Positions 1 to 6,769 are shown, counted from the first letter of the stretch. The stretch is 16,675 bases of DNA from an uncultured Oscillospiraceae bacterium (GCA_910589085.1 CAJUSG010000055.1:1-16675); one strand, 5' to 3'. The notes: generated by a model from the letters alone, not told the origin. Made by a program: numbers and translations.

Positions 1-1022
1 CCCGCCGGGTGGGGGGGACCGGGGTGCTGGGGGTCCTCAAGGGGCGGAAGGGGCCGGGCAGAAGGGTGGTCCTCCGGGCGGACACCGACGCCCTGCCCAT
101 CCAGGACGAGAAAACCGTGCCCTACGCCTCCCAGTGCCCCGGCGTGATGCACGCCTGCGGCCACGACGCCCACACCGCCGCCCTTCTGGGGGCCGCCCGG
201 GCGTTGAAAAAGCTGGAGGACAGCCTCTCCGGAGAGATTGGCTTCGTTTTCCAGCCCGGGGAGGAGTATGGCAAGGGGGCCGTCCTCTTTCTTCAGGACG
301 GGGCCCTGGAGGGGGCGGACCGCTCCTTCGGCGTCCACATGCAGTCCGACCTGCCGGTGGGGCAGGTTGCCATGAATTTGGGGGCGGAGAACGCCTCGGT
401 GGACCACTTTACCATCCGGATACACGGCAGGAGCGCCCACGTCTCCACCCCGGAGCTGGGGGCGGATGCCCTCTACGCCGCCGCCCAGATTGTCACCGCC
501 CTCCAGGGCCTGGTGGGCCGGCTGAAGAGTCCCACCGACCCCGCCCTCATCGGCGTGGGGGTGCTCCGGGCCGGGGAGGGGTACAACATCGTGGCCCGGG
601 AGGCGGTGATCGAGGGCACGGTGCGCTGCTTCTCCGAGGAGACCCGGGCCATGATAAACGGCAAGATCGCCGATACCGCCCAGGGAGTGGCCGCCCTGTA
701 CAACACCACCGCTGAGATCGAGACCGAGTCCTTTACCCGGGCCCTCATCAACGACGCCCGGGTGTACGCTGAGACCGCCCCCCTGGTGGAGAAGGTGGTG
801 GGCAGGGGGAACCTGGTGGTCAAGGAGCTGTCCCTGGGCGGGGACGACATGGCGGAGATCATGGCCGTGGTCCCCGGGGTCTACGCCTTTGTGGGCAGCG
901 GCAGCGAGGCCGTCCCCGGCTCCCGGCTGGCCCATCACACCCCGGGCTTCGATATCGACGAGAGGTGCTTGCCTATCGCCGCCGGTTTATATGTGGAGTC
1001 CGCCCTGTCCTGGCTAAAGTAG
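1..1022 (+). CDS. M20-family amidohydrolase (N-acyl amino acid / hippurate hydrolase type), 5' end missing
   Basis: Cytosolic metallo-amidohydrolase that probably removes an acyl group from an N-acyl amino acid or a related amide. The reading frame is already open at base 3, and its residues (RRVGGTGVLGVL) match the interior of the family, so the true start lies outside the window. Visible family motifs, counted from the GTG at 9, are LRADTDALPI (22-31), the metal-binding HACGHDAHT (48-56) with the M20D-type cysteine C50, FQPGEE (81-86) with the general-base glutamate, a dimerisation domain around residues 110-225, and HHTPGFDIDE near the C-terminus. It ends 14 nt before the stop of the convergent purF, and I see no terminator hairpin between them. 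The substrate cannot be told from sequence; hippurate, indole-acetyl-amino acids and N-acetyl-diaminopimelate are all possible within the family. Confidence 0.93.
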   Translation, partial: RRVGGTGVLGVLKGRKGPGRRVVLRADTDALPIQDEKTVPYASQCPGVMHACGHDAHTAALLGAARALKKLEDSLSGEIGFVFQPGEEYGKGAVLFLQDGALEGADRSFGVHMQSDLPVGQVAMNLGAENASVDHFTIRIHGRSAHVSTPELGADALYAAAQIVTALQGLVGRLKSPTDPALIGVGVLRAGEGYNIVAREAVIEGTVRCFSEETRAMINGKIADTAQGVAALYNTTAEIETESFTRALINDARVYAETAPLVEKVVGRGNLVVKELSLGGDDMAEIMAVVPGVYAFVGSGSEAVPGSRLAHHTPGFDIDERCLPIAAGLYVESALSWLK

Positions 1023-1036
1023 GAGATGTGAACGTC

Positions 1037-2458
1037 CTAACTCCGCTTTTCTGACAGCTTCCGCTCAAAGCGGTCCTTTCGGGTATCTGTTGGGATTGGC
1101 GTGGGATAGCAGCCGGTAAAACAGGCGTCGCAGCAGCGTTCCTTCCCGATGAGCACTCCCAGCTGCTCCACTGGCAGATAGCCCAGGGAATCCACCCCGA
1201 TGATTTGGGCGATCTCCTCCACGGTATGGTGGCAGGCGATGAGATTGTCCCGAGAGTCGATATCTGTACCATAGTAGCAGGGATTTAGGAAGGGCGGCGC
1301 GGAGACCCGGAAGTGGATCTCTCTGGCCCCTGCCTCCCTCAGCAGGCTGACAATCCGGCCGCTGGTGGTTCCCCGGACGATGGAGTCGTCCACCAGCACC
1401 ACCCGTTTGTCTGCCACGCTGTCCCGGACGGCGCTGAGCTTGATCTTCACTTGATCCAGCCGGTGGTCCTGGCCGGGGGCAATGAAGGTGCGGCCGATGT
1501 ACTTGTTTTTAATGAGTCCAATTCCGTAGGGAATACCGGAGGCCCGGCTGTAGCCCAGAGCGGCGTCCAGCCCGGAGTCGGGCACCCCCACTACCACGTC
1601 CGCCTGGACGGGGTATGTCTGGGCCAGAATCTCTCCGGCCCGCAGGCGGGCGGCATGGACGGACACCCCGTCGATCACCGAATCCGGGCGGGCAAAGTAA
1701 ATGTATTCAAAGATGCAGGGGGTGTGCTCCGCCTTTCCGCAGTGCTCCCGGCGGGAGACAATGCCGTCCCTGGAAAACACCAGGATCTCTCCCGGCTCCA
1801 GGTCCCGGACAAACTCCGCCCCCACTGCCGCCAGAGCGCAGCTCTCCGAGGCCGCGATGTAAGTTCCGTCCGGCCTTTTTCCATAGCACAGAGGTCGGAA
1901 GCCGTGAGGATCCCGGGCGCAGATCAGCTTCTGGGGAGACATGAGCACCAGGGAGTAGGCCCCCTCCAGCTTGTACATGGCGGCGCTGAGAGCCTCCTCA
2001 ATGGAGGGGGCGGACAACCGCTCCTTGGTGACGATATAGGCGATGACCTCAGTGTCGCTGGTGCTGTGGAAGATAGCCCCGGATAGCTCCAGCTCATTCC
2101 GGAGCTGGGCGGCGTTGCTCAGGTTGCCGTTGTGAGCCAATGCCATGCGGCCCTTCTGGTGGTTGACCTCGATGGGCTGGCAGTTGCTCCGGTTGGAGGC
2201 CCCGGTGGTGCCGTAGCGGGTGTGGCCCACCGCCATAGTTCCCTGGGGGAGCCGGTCCAGCGTTTCACTGGAGAACACCTCCCCCACCAGCCCAAGGTCC
2301 TTGTGGGAGGAGAACACCCCGTCATCGTTGACCACGATGCCGCAGCTCTCCTGTCCCCGGTGCTGGAGGGAATAGAGACCGTAGTAGGCTAGCCGGCCCA
2401 CATCCCCAGGCCGGGGGCTTATAAGGCCAAAGACGCCGCATTCCTCGTGAATACTCAT
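1037..2458 (-). CDS. purF: Amidophosphoribosyltransferase (glutamine PRPP amidotransferase)
   Basis: First committed enzyme of de novo purine synthesis: PRPP plus glutamine gives 5-phosphoribosylamine. I choose the ATG at 2458 (473 aa) over more upstream starts because GGAGG lies 7 nt before it, and because it leaves a six-residue propeptide MSIHEE ahead of the nucleophile C7 (CGVFG), as in Bacillus-type PurF. The N-terminal Ntn glutaminase shows LQHRGQESCG (31-40), GHTRYGTTG and AHNGNLSN (108-115). The C-terminal phosphoribosyltransferase domain has the PRPP loop VVLVDDSIVRGTT (353-365). C248, C394 and the CCDACFTGC cluster (442-450) fit the four-cysteine [4Fe-4S] site of the B. subtilis type. 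No other pur gene is nearby. The transcript leader contains two micro-ORFs and a structured RNA element, so leader-mediated control is likely. Confidence 0.97.
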   Translation of the reverse strand: MSIHEECGVFGLISPRPGDVGRLAYYGLYSLQHRGQESCGIVVNDDGVFSSHKDLGLVGEVFSSETLDRLPQGTMAVGHTRYGTTGASNRSNCQPIEVNHQKGRMALAHNGNLSNAAQLRNELELSGAIFHSTSDTEVIAYIVTKERLSAPSIEEALSAAMYKLEGAYSLVLMSPQKLICARDPHGFRPLCYGKRPDGTYIAASESCALAAVGAEFVRDLEPGEILVFSRDGIVSRREHCGKAEHTPCIFEYIYFARPDSVIDGVSVHAARLRAGEILAQTYPVQADVVVGVPDSGLDAALGYSRASGIPYGIGLIKNKYIGRTFIAPGQDHRLDQVKIKLSAVRDSVADKRVVLVDDSIVRGTTSGRIVSLLREAGAREIHFRVSAPPFLNPCYYGTDIDSRDNLIACHHTVEEIAQIIGVDSLGYLPVEQLGVLIGKERCCDACFTGCYPTPIPTDTRKDRFERKLSEKRS

Positions 2459-2477
2459 CGTGATACCTCCGTGTTGT

Positions 2478-2549
2478 GAAAAATAAATGCGCCCGGCCAG
2501 CGTTTCCACTGTCCGGGCGTTGGCTTCGGTGATGGATGGATCACACAAA
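2478..2549 (-). ncRNA. Two-hairpin leader RNA element, copy A (purF leader)
   Basis: On the minus strand the element begins with a 27-nt block (2549-2523) containing GTGAT-CCATCC-ATCAC, a 5-bp hairpin with a CCATCC loop, then CCGAAGC. After a 3-nt linker comes a 30-nt hairpin (2519-2490): CGCCCGG, a mismatched A·G, CAGTG, the tetraloop GAAA, CGCTG, CCGGGCG. A U-rich tract CATTTATTTTTC follows (2489-2478). The hairpin ends 31 nt before the purF ATG. The same architecture, with compensatory base changes, occurs upstream of the moxR-like gene at 6798-6869. GTGAT could alternatively pair with an ATCAC lying between the purF Shine-Dalgarno and its ATG (2464-2460), which would allow a switch; this is inference. 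I could not match it to the purine, ZTP, PRPP, THF, T-box or glutamine riboswitch consensus from memory. Confidence 0.6.
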
Positions 2550-2566
2550 GATTGGAGAGGACAAAC

Positions 2567-2623
2567 TCAGCGGGAGAAGGTCCCGTAGTACTCTGACAGG
2601 AAGTCAACCAGCTTTTTCATCAT
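2567..2623 (-). CDS. Micro-ORF 2 in the purF leader, 17-18 aa
   Basis: ATGATG start followed by 17-18 codons and TGA; the peptide from the second ATG (2620) is MKKLVDFLSEYYGTFSR. AAGGAGG (2635-2629) lies 5 nt before the first ATG and 8 nt before the second, which makes the second more likely. It shares the pattern MKK..F..LS..YY.(S/T)FS with micro-ORF 1 just upstream, which suggests a duplicated peptide gene rather than chance. The stop lies 17 nt before the conserved block of the leader RNA element and about 108 nt before the purF start. It could be a leader peptide coupled to purF expression, a small functional peptide, or a pheromone-like product. I do not recognise the family. Confidence 0.5.
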   Translation of the reverse strand: MMKKLVDFLSEYYGTFSR

Positions 2624-2656
2624 CAATTCCTCCTTCTGTTTGTTCAGGTATCCTGG

Positions 2657-2731
2657 TTAAAAGTCCATGGAGAACGACTTGTAGTAGCCGGTCAGCATGG
2701 CGGACAGCTTCTCAAAGAATGTCTTTTTCAT
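2657..2731 (-). CDS. Micro-ORF 1 in the purF leader, 24 aa
   Basis: ATG at 2731 preceded by GGAGG (2744-2740) with 8-nt spacing, and TAA at 2657. The product is 24 residues: it starts MKKTFFEKLSAML, continues TGYYKSFS and ends in MDF. It has a positively charged start, an amphipathic-looking centre and aromatic residues near the end. MKK, LS, YY and FS line up with micro-ORF 2, which starts 34 nt after this stop codon. The frame upstream of the ATG is open back into the lysR terminator, but the Shine-Dalgarno position and the similarity to micro-ORF 2 both point to 2731. The function is unknown. Two tandem similar ORFs with textbook ribosome sites make translation plausible. Confidence 0.5.
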   Translation of the reverse strand: MKKTFFEKLSAMLTGYYKSFSMDF

Positions 2732-2787
2732 GGTCAGTTCCTCCACTTTCTTAATAATTAGGTTTTGTGTTCCTCTTGGATACTCAT

Positions 2788-2817
2788 ATGCTAACACAAA
2801 AGCGGGAAAAAAGGAAA
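2788..2817 (-). promoter_or_regulatory. Possible sigma-A promoter for the micro-ORF/purF transcript
   Basis: On the minus strand, an extended -10 TGTTAGCAT (-10 hexamer TAGCAT at 2793-2788) lies 18 nt after TTTCCT (2817-2812). It sits in the AT-rich interval between the lysR terminator hairpin and micro-ORF 1, where a promoter for the purF leader is expected. The match to consensus is only partial and the -35 is weak. Confidence 0.3.
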
Positions 2818-2852
2818 TACATATATCATTAAGACTGCTATATTTTTTAGAT

Positions 2853-2887
2853 ATGATAAGCCCCCGCACCAACGTGGCGCAGGGGCT
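2853..2887 (-). terminator. Terminator hairpin after lysR
   Basis: A 13-bp stem with a 3-nt loop (2887-2875 pairing with 2871-2859; AGCCCCTGCGCCA / TGGTGCGGGGGCT, two G-T pairs) starts 7 nt after the lysR stop. It is followed on the minus strand by TATCATATCT, which is U-containing but not a clean U-run, so termination may be imperfect. It separates lysR from the purF leader. Confidence 0.6.
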
Positions 2888-2894
2888 GTCTCTG

Positions 2895-3791
2895 TCATGT
2901 CTTTGTCTGACGTTTTTCCAGGTAATCCTGGACATAATGGATAAACTCCCGGGTCAGCCCGGAGGGGGCCTGCCCCTTGTTCCAGACCAGGATATACTCC
3001 ACCTGGCGGGCTGGCTGGGTCACCACTTTCGACACCACCAGCCCATTGGATACCCCGACAGTTTGGGGGAAGATGCTGACCCCCACCCCCTGGCTGGTCA
3101 GGGCCACCGCGTCCATATAATTGGACATTTCACAGAGAATTTCGGGCTCCGCCCCAATCTCCCCGAACCACCGGCGGATGGACTCAATCCGGGACTTGCG
3201 GCTGGGGACGATGAGGGACTCCCCCACCAGGCTGGACAAAAGGACAGTATCTCCCGGCTCCTTGGCCAGGGGGTGGTCCGGGTGGAGCATGGCGGCCCAG
3301 GGCTCCCGGCCCACGGGAAAGCCCTCCAGGTGCTCGGTGTCGTAGGGGGCGGCGATGATGGCCAGGTCGGCAAGCCCCTTGCGCAGTCGGTCCAACACGT
3401 CATCGCTGCTGCCGTTCCACAGGTTGTACCGCACCAGAGGGAACTTCTCCCGAAAGCCGGCGATCCATTGGGCGGCCAGGAAGGGGGCGCGGCCCTCCAC
3501 CATACTCAGATAGATGATGCCCGTCATCCCCTCCCGCAGGCTGGAAATCTCTTGTCGGGTCTTGTCCGCCAGCTCCTGAATCTGGACCGCCCGGCGCAGC
3601 AGGAGGGTCCCCTCCTCGGTCAGCTCCAGATGCCGCTTGCCCCGGATGAACAGCTGAACTCCCAGTTCTTCCTCCAGGGTCTTGATCTGGTTGCTCAAGG
3701 GCGGCTGGCTCATACTCAGCTTTTCTGCCGCCCGGGTAATGTTCAGTTCCTGGGCTACAACGGTAAAGTAGTGTAAGGTGCGCAGTTCCAT
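2895..3791 (-). CDS. LysR-family transcriptional regulator
   Basis: DNA-binding regulator of 298 aa, the usual LysR length. The ATG at 3791 gives MELRTLHYFTVVAQELN, the canonical LysR N-terminus, with GGGAGGGG 5 nt upstream. An upstream ATG at 3812 would add seven residues without a comparable ribosome site. The winged helix-turn-helix covers about residues 1-60 (ITRAAEKLSMSQPPLSNQIKTLE, split here as ITRAAEKLSMSQ and PPLSNQIKTLE). The periplasmic-binding-protein-like effector domain covers about 88-290. The gene starts 35 nt after the glmS stop on the same strand with no terminator between, so it is probably cotranscribed with glmS at least in part. Its effector and targets cannot be told from sequence. 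Candidates are its own region, including the promoter ahead of the micro-ORFs and purF. Confidence 0.93.
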   Translation of the reverse strand: MELRTLHYFTVVAQELNITRAAEKLSMSQPPLSNQIKTLEEELGVQLFIRGKRHLELTEEGTLLLRRAVQIQELADKTRQEISSLREGMTGIIYLSMVEGRAPFLAAQWIAGFREKFPLVRYNLWNGSSDDVLDRLRKGLADLAIIAAPYDTEHLEGFPVGREPWAAMLHPDHPLAKEPGDTVLLSSLVGESLIVPSRKSRIESIRRWFGEIGAEPEILCEMSNYMDAVALTSQGVGVSIFPQTVGVSNGLVVSKVVTQPARQVEYILVWNKGQAPSGLTREFIHYVQDYLEKRQTKT

Positions 3792-3826
3792 GACAACCCC
3801 TCCCTGTATCATCTTAGCGTGAGTAA

Positions 3827-5662
3827 TTATTCCACCGTTACACTCTTGGCCAAGTTACGGGGCTTGTCGATGTCGCAGCCCCGCATGAGGGCCACATAAT
3901 AGGCAAAGAGCTGGAGGGGGATCACACCCAGGGTGGGGAGTAGCAGGTCGTGGATGTCGGGGATGGTCATTACCGCATCGGCGATGTGGGACATCTCCTC
4001 TTTACGGGACTCCACCGTGAGGGCCAGCACACTGGCTCCCCGGGCCTTCACCTCCACCACATTGCTCATGGCCTTGGCGAAGAGCTTGTCGCAGGTACTC
4101 AGGGCCACCACCAGGGTGCCGTCCTCGATCAGGCTGATGGTGCCGTGCTTCAGTTCCCCGGAGGCGTAGGCTTCCGAGTGGATGTAGCTGATCTCCTTCA
4201 GCTTCAGCGAACCCTCCAGGCCCAGGGCATAGTCCAGGTTGCGGCCGATGAAGAAGATGGAGTTGTGGTGGAAGTACTGGGAGGCGAAATACTGAATGTC
4301 GTCCCGACGGGAGAGCACCTCTTCCATCTTGTCGGGTAACTCTTTGAAGGCAGCCAGCATCGCCTGAAAATCCCCCTCTGGAACGGTCCCCAGCCGTTTG
4401 GCCAGAAAAAGAGCCAGCAGGGACAGAAGGGCCAGTTGGGTAGTGTAGGCCTTGGTGGTGGCTACGGCGATCTCCGGGCCCGCCCAGGTGTACAGCACCT
4501 GGTCCGACTCCCGGGCGATGGAGGAGCCCACCACATTGACGATGGACAGGATGTGCCCCCCCAACCGCCGGGCCTCCCGGAGGGCAGCCATGGTGTCCAG
4601 GGTCTCGCCGGACTGGCTGATGACGATCACAAGGGTGTGTTCGTCCACGATGGGGTCCATGTACCGAAACTCGGAGCCTAGGGCCACCTCCACCGGGATG
4701 CGGGTGAGGCGCTCCAGATGGTATTTGCCCACCATGCCCACATGGTAGCTGGAGCCGCAGGCCACGATGTAGATACGGTTCATTGTTTTGACATAGTCCT
4801 CGCTGAGGGAGAAGTCCTCAAAGACCGCTTCCCCGTTCCGGATGCGGGGGGAGAGGCACCGGCGCAAGGCCTCGGGCTGCTCCATGATCTCCTTGAACAT
4901 GAAGTGCTCGTATCCGCCCTTTTCGGCGGCATCCATCTCCCAGTCGATGGTGACAACATCCTTGTCAATGGGCTGCATCAGATGGTTATAGCACCGGATG
5001 CCCTCCCGGGTGAGGACGGCCAACTCTCCGTCCTCCATGTAGCTCACCCTTCTGGTGTGCCGCAGGATGGCGGTGACGTCGCTGGCGATGAAATTGCACC
5101 CCTCTCCCCAGCCCAGGATCAGGGGGCTGTCCTTCCGGACGGACACGATCCGGTCGGGGCAGTCGGCACACAGGATGCCCAGGGCGTAGGCCCCCTGGAT
5201 ACGGCGTAGGACCCGGCCCACAGCCTGGAGCAGGTCACCGTCATAGAAGTACTCAATGAGCTGGGCCACCACCTCGGTATCTGTCTCCGACACGAAGGGC
5301 ACCCCTTTGGATTGCAGGAAGCCCTTCAACTCGGTGTAGTTCTCAATGATCCCGTTGTGAACCACGGCAATCTTGCCGCTGCGGCTCATCTGGGGATGGG
5401 AATTGATGTCGCTGGGTGCGCCGTGGGTGGCCCAGCGGGTGTGACCCACCCCGACCGTGCTGTCCAGGTCCGCACCGCCGTGAAGCTGCTCCGAAAGCAC
5501 CTGGAGCCGCCCCTTGGCCTTGTGAACGGCCAGGGAGCCGCTCTCTGCGTCGAACACTGCCACCCCAGCAGAGTCGTACCCCCGGTACTCCAGCCGGGAC
5601 AGGCCCTCTATCAGGATAGGAGCTGCCTGTTCTTTTCCGATATATCCTACAATTCCACACAT
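3827..5662 (-). CDS. glmS: Glutamine--fructose-6-phosphate aminotransferase (isomerising)
   Basis: Makes glucosamine-6-phosphate from fructose-6-phosphate and glutamine, the entry step to UDP-GlcNAc and cell wall synthesis. The ATG at 5662 gives 611 aa and places the catalytic Cys at position 2 (MCGIVGYIG), as required after Met removal; an in-frame TTG six bases upstream is less likely. The N-terminal Ntn glutaminase domain shows EYRGYDSAGVA, GHTRWATHG and HNGIIENY. The C-terminal half has two SIS sugar-isomerase domains (IVACGSSYHVG, VISQSGETLDT) and ends in KPRNLAKSVTVE, the conserved C-terminus of the family. It has its own promoter and a glmS ribozyme in its long 5' leader, so it is controlled by product feedback through mRNA self-cleavage. 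Confidence 0.98.
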   Translation of the reverse strand: MCGIVGYIGKEQAAPILIEGLSRLEYRGYDSAGVAVFDAESGSLAVHKAKGRLQVLSEQLHGGADLDSTVGVGHTRWATHGAPSDINSHPQMSRSGKIAVVHNGIIENYTELKGFLQSKGVPFVSETDTEVVAQLIEYFYDGDLLQAVGRVLRRIQGAYALGILCADCPDRIVSVRKDSPLILGWGEGCNFIASDVTAILRHTRRVSYMEDGELAVLTREGIRCYNHLMQPIDKDVVTIDWEMDAAEKGGYEHFMFKEIMEQPEALRRCLSPRIRNGEAVFEDFSLSEDYVKTMNRIYIVACGSSYHVGMVGKYHLERLTRIPVEVALGSEFRYMDPIVDEHTLVIVISQSGETLDTMAALREARRLGGHILSIVNVVGSSIARESDQVLYTWAGPEIAVATTKAYTTQLALLSLLALFLAKRLGTVPEGDFQAMLAAFKELPDKMEEVLSRRDDIQYFASQYFHHNSIFFIGRNLDYALGLEGSLKLKEISYIHSEAYASGELKHGTISLIEDGTLVVALSTCDKLFAKAMSNVVEVKARGASVLALTVESRKEEMSHIADAVMTIPDIHDLLLPTLGVIPLQLFAYYVALMRGCDIDKPRNLAKSVTVE

Positions 5663-5729
5663 ATTCAATTTTCCTCCTTTAAAATCAGAAGGGCAAACTC
5701 GCAGCTATTTGACCTCGCACCCCGGTCAC

Positions 5730-5864
5730 AGCCTCTTTGTTCCGCAGTTGCCTGCGGGCTTTGTAGGCTATGTGCGCGCCCGGGGCTGGCGCGGAGGGGC
5801 ATCCGCCGAAGCCTTCGATTCTCCCCTCACCTCGTCGTCCCGCCTGACAGGCGGGCGCTGGCGC
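5730..5864 (-). ncRNA. glmS ribozyme: glmS ribozyme (glucosamine-6-phosphate activated)
   Basis: Self-cleaving riboswitch in the glmS leader. On the minus strand the core reads GCGCC (from 5864, cleavage expected between A5865 and G5864), then the hairpin CCCGCCTG/CAGGCGGG, then ACGACGAGG, then ATCGA..TTCGGCGGATGCCCC, all hallmarks of the glmS ribozyme core. The P4 region follows as AGCC...CCGCAG-GCAA-CTGCGG...GGCT. GlcN6P, the product of GlmS, is the known cofactor; cleavage marks the mRNA for decay. The element lies about 70 nt before the glmS Shine-Dalgarno, a usual position in Firmicutes. Confidence 0.95.
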
Positions 5865-5944
5865 TTCTGATGGGCTGTGCCCATGGACCTCCTTTCCCTC
5901 TGCGATATATAGGATGATATGCGTTTTTTCCTATACGTTTGCTT

Positions 5945-5973
5945 ATTATAGGCCTTGTATGTACAGATGTAAA
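5945..5973 (-). promoter_or_regulatory. Sigma-A promoter for glmS
   Basis: TTTACA (5973-5968), a 17-nt spacer and a perfect TATAAT (5950-5945) on the minus strand. Transcription would start near 5938, giving a leader of about 275 nt that includes the glmS ribozyme. A 7-bp stem TATAGGA/TCCTATA forms near the predicted 5' end. Confidence 0.85.
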
Positions 5974-6043
5974 GAGCAACGGAAAGTCCTTCTGGCGCGA
6001 AAGGAGCGGACAGAGATTATGAGGAGGATGAAACTATAATGGT

Positions 6044-6316
6044 ATGGACATTCCGGAGCTCAGGGACGAGATGGATAAGCTACGGGCCCGCAAAGGGGAA
6101 CTGGAGGACATCATAGGCCGCCGGACAGCAAACCAGAGCCGGGTGAATCCCCCAAATATTGTCCGGATATTCCAAGATGCTCTTGAAAAAGTAATCTCTT
6201 TCCAAACCGTTTTCCTCCGTTGTTCCCACTGTCTTTTTCCTATTATGGGTCAAGGGGTATCGGACCATTCAAGAATTGCTACGGAGAAAACGATGAAAAA
6301 GTTTCAGAACAGCTAG
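6044..6316 (+). pseudogene. Remnant of a large serine recombinase (C-terminal fragment)
   Basis: The first ~49 codons (to about 6190) read like the coiled-coil and C-terminal part of a large serine recombinase of the integrative-element type: ELRDEMDKLRARKGELEDII followed by VNPPNIVRIFQDALEK. The similarity stops abruptly near 6190, after which the frame continues in unrelated AT-rich sequence to 6316. The catalytic N-terminal domain and the recombinase domain are absent, and a stop lies four codons upstream of the ATG. It is therefore a scar of a former mobile element and not a working integrase. The identification rests on recalled family patterns over a short stretch. Confidence 0.55.
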
Positions 6317-6341
6317 GGAGTCAACGCTAAGGTGTAACCCT

Positions 6342-6455
6342 CTAAACATGTGGAGCAGCGATTATTCTTTCTGCCCTTATTGAAACTCCAAACGATACGA
6401 TTTTGCGTTCTGTGTCTATCCAAATCTGAATCATAGGCTGACGTTTTATTTCCAT
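6342..6455 (-). CDS. 37-aa hypothetical ORF, possibly a truncated gene
   Basis: ATG at 6455 with GGAG only a few bases ahead (GGAGTATG), and TAG at 6342. The product begins MEIKRQPMIQIWIDTERK and then reads IVSFGVSIRAERIIAAPHV. The first half resembles the start of a folded protein and the second half looks like out-of-family sequence, so this may be a frameshifted or truncated N-terminus. There is no supporting neighbour. It could equally be a chance ORF. Confidence 0.2.
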   Translation of the reverse strand: MEIKRQPMIQIWIDTERKIVSFGVSIRAERIIAAPHV

Positions 6456-6495
6456 ACTCCAAACACGTCTTTATAAAATTTCTCGAATTAAAACA

Positions 6496-6654
6496 AAGGG
6501 TGTATACGTTTCAGACGGTCGTGGACGGAGCTGGGCAGTGGATTCTGATATCATCAGCGGTCTGCCAGATGGAACGTTGAATCCAACTGGTACGGCCACC
6601 TGTGCCGAGACTACCGCCATACTGCAGCGATTTGTCAATGTCTTGTTAAAGTGA
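6496..6654 (+). pseudogene. S-layer homology (SLH) domain remnant
   Basis: The frame ending at the TGA 6652-6654 has no good start codon. It encodes an SLH-like tail: SWAVDSDIISGLPDGTLNP, then TGTATCAETTAILQRFVNVL. These match the SLH pattern WA...G(I/L)(I/V)SG..DGT..P...(A)TRAE.A.IL.RF, with Cys in place of the usual Arg in TRAE. SLH domains attach exported proteins to cell-wall polymers. No signal peptide or upstream domains remain and the upstream frame is stopped at 6439-6441, so this is the 3' end of a lost surface-protein gene. Confidence 0.6.
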
Positions 6655-6740
6655 TATTTTGACCGCCCAGAGCAGCTCGGAAACTTTTATGCAATCGTTA
6701 TCATATCGAAAAGATATGGTTATTACTATCAATAAAGTAT

Positions 6741-6769
6741 TTTAAATTTCAATTTTTTGGTGCTATGAT
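6741..6769 (+). promoter_or_regulatory. Sigma-A promoter for the moxR-vwa-cstA cluster
   Basis: TTTAAA (6741-6746), a 17-nt spacer and TATGAT (6764-6769), with an extended -10 (TGCTATGAT). Transcription would begin near 6776, about 22 nt before the conserved block of the leader RNA element, so the element would lie at the 5' end of the mRNA. Confidence 0.65.

Larger units (their letters stand above)
6317..6740. other. Decayed AT-rich interval without an intact gene
   Basis: GC content is visibly lower than in the flanking genes and no full-length ORF is present. It holds a 37-codon ORF on the minus strand (6342-6455) and an SLH-domain remnant on the plus strand (6496-6654), both described separately. 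From 6655 to 6740 I see only AT-rich spacer. Together with the recombinase fragment it looks like the residue of past insertions and deletions. Confidence 0.6.

Noticed and set aside
2478..2731. Purine riboswitch, ZTP (pfl) riboswitch, T-box or PurR-type operator in the purF leader
   Set aside because: I looked for the three-way purine aptamer, the pfl GCC-rich terminal motif, the T-box GGTGG sequence and CGAA-type PurBoxes and found no convincing match; the leader has another, repeated structure.
2697..3776. Long plus-strand open frame (359 codons) opposite lysR
   Set aside because: It is the antisense of a clear LysR gene, has Gly/Pro/His-rich composition typical of reversed GC-rich codons and no domain or ribosome site.
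5312..5917. 201-codon plus-strand open frame across the glmS start and ribozyme
   Set aside because: It overlaps the glmS coding start and the ribozyme on the other strand, with no ribosome site or family motif.
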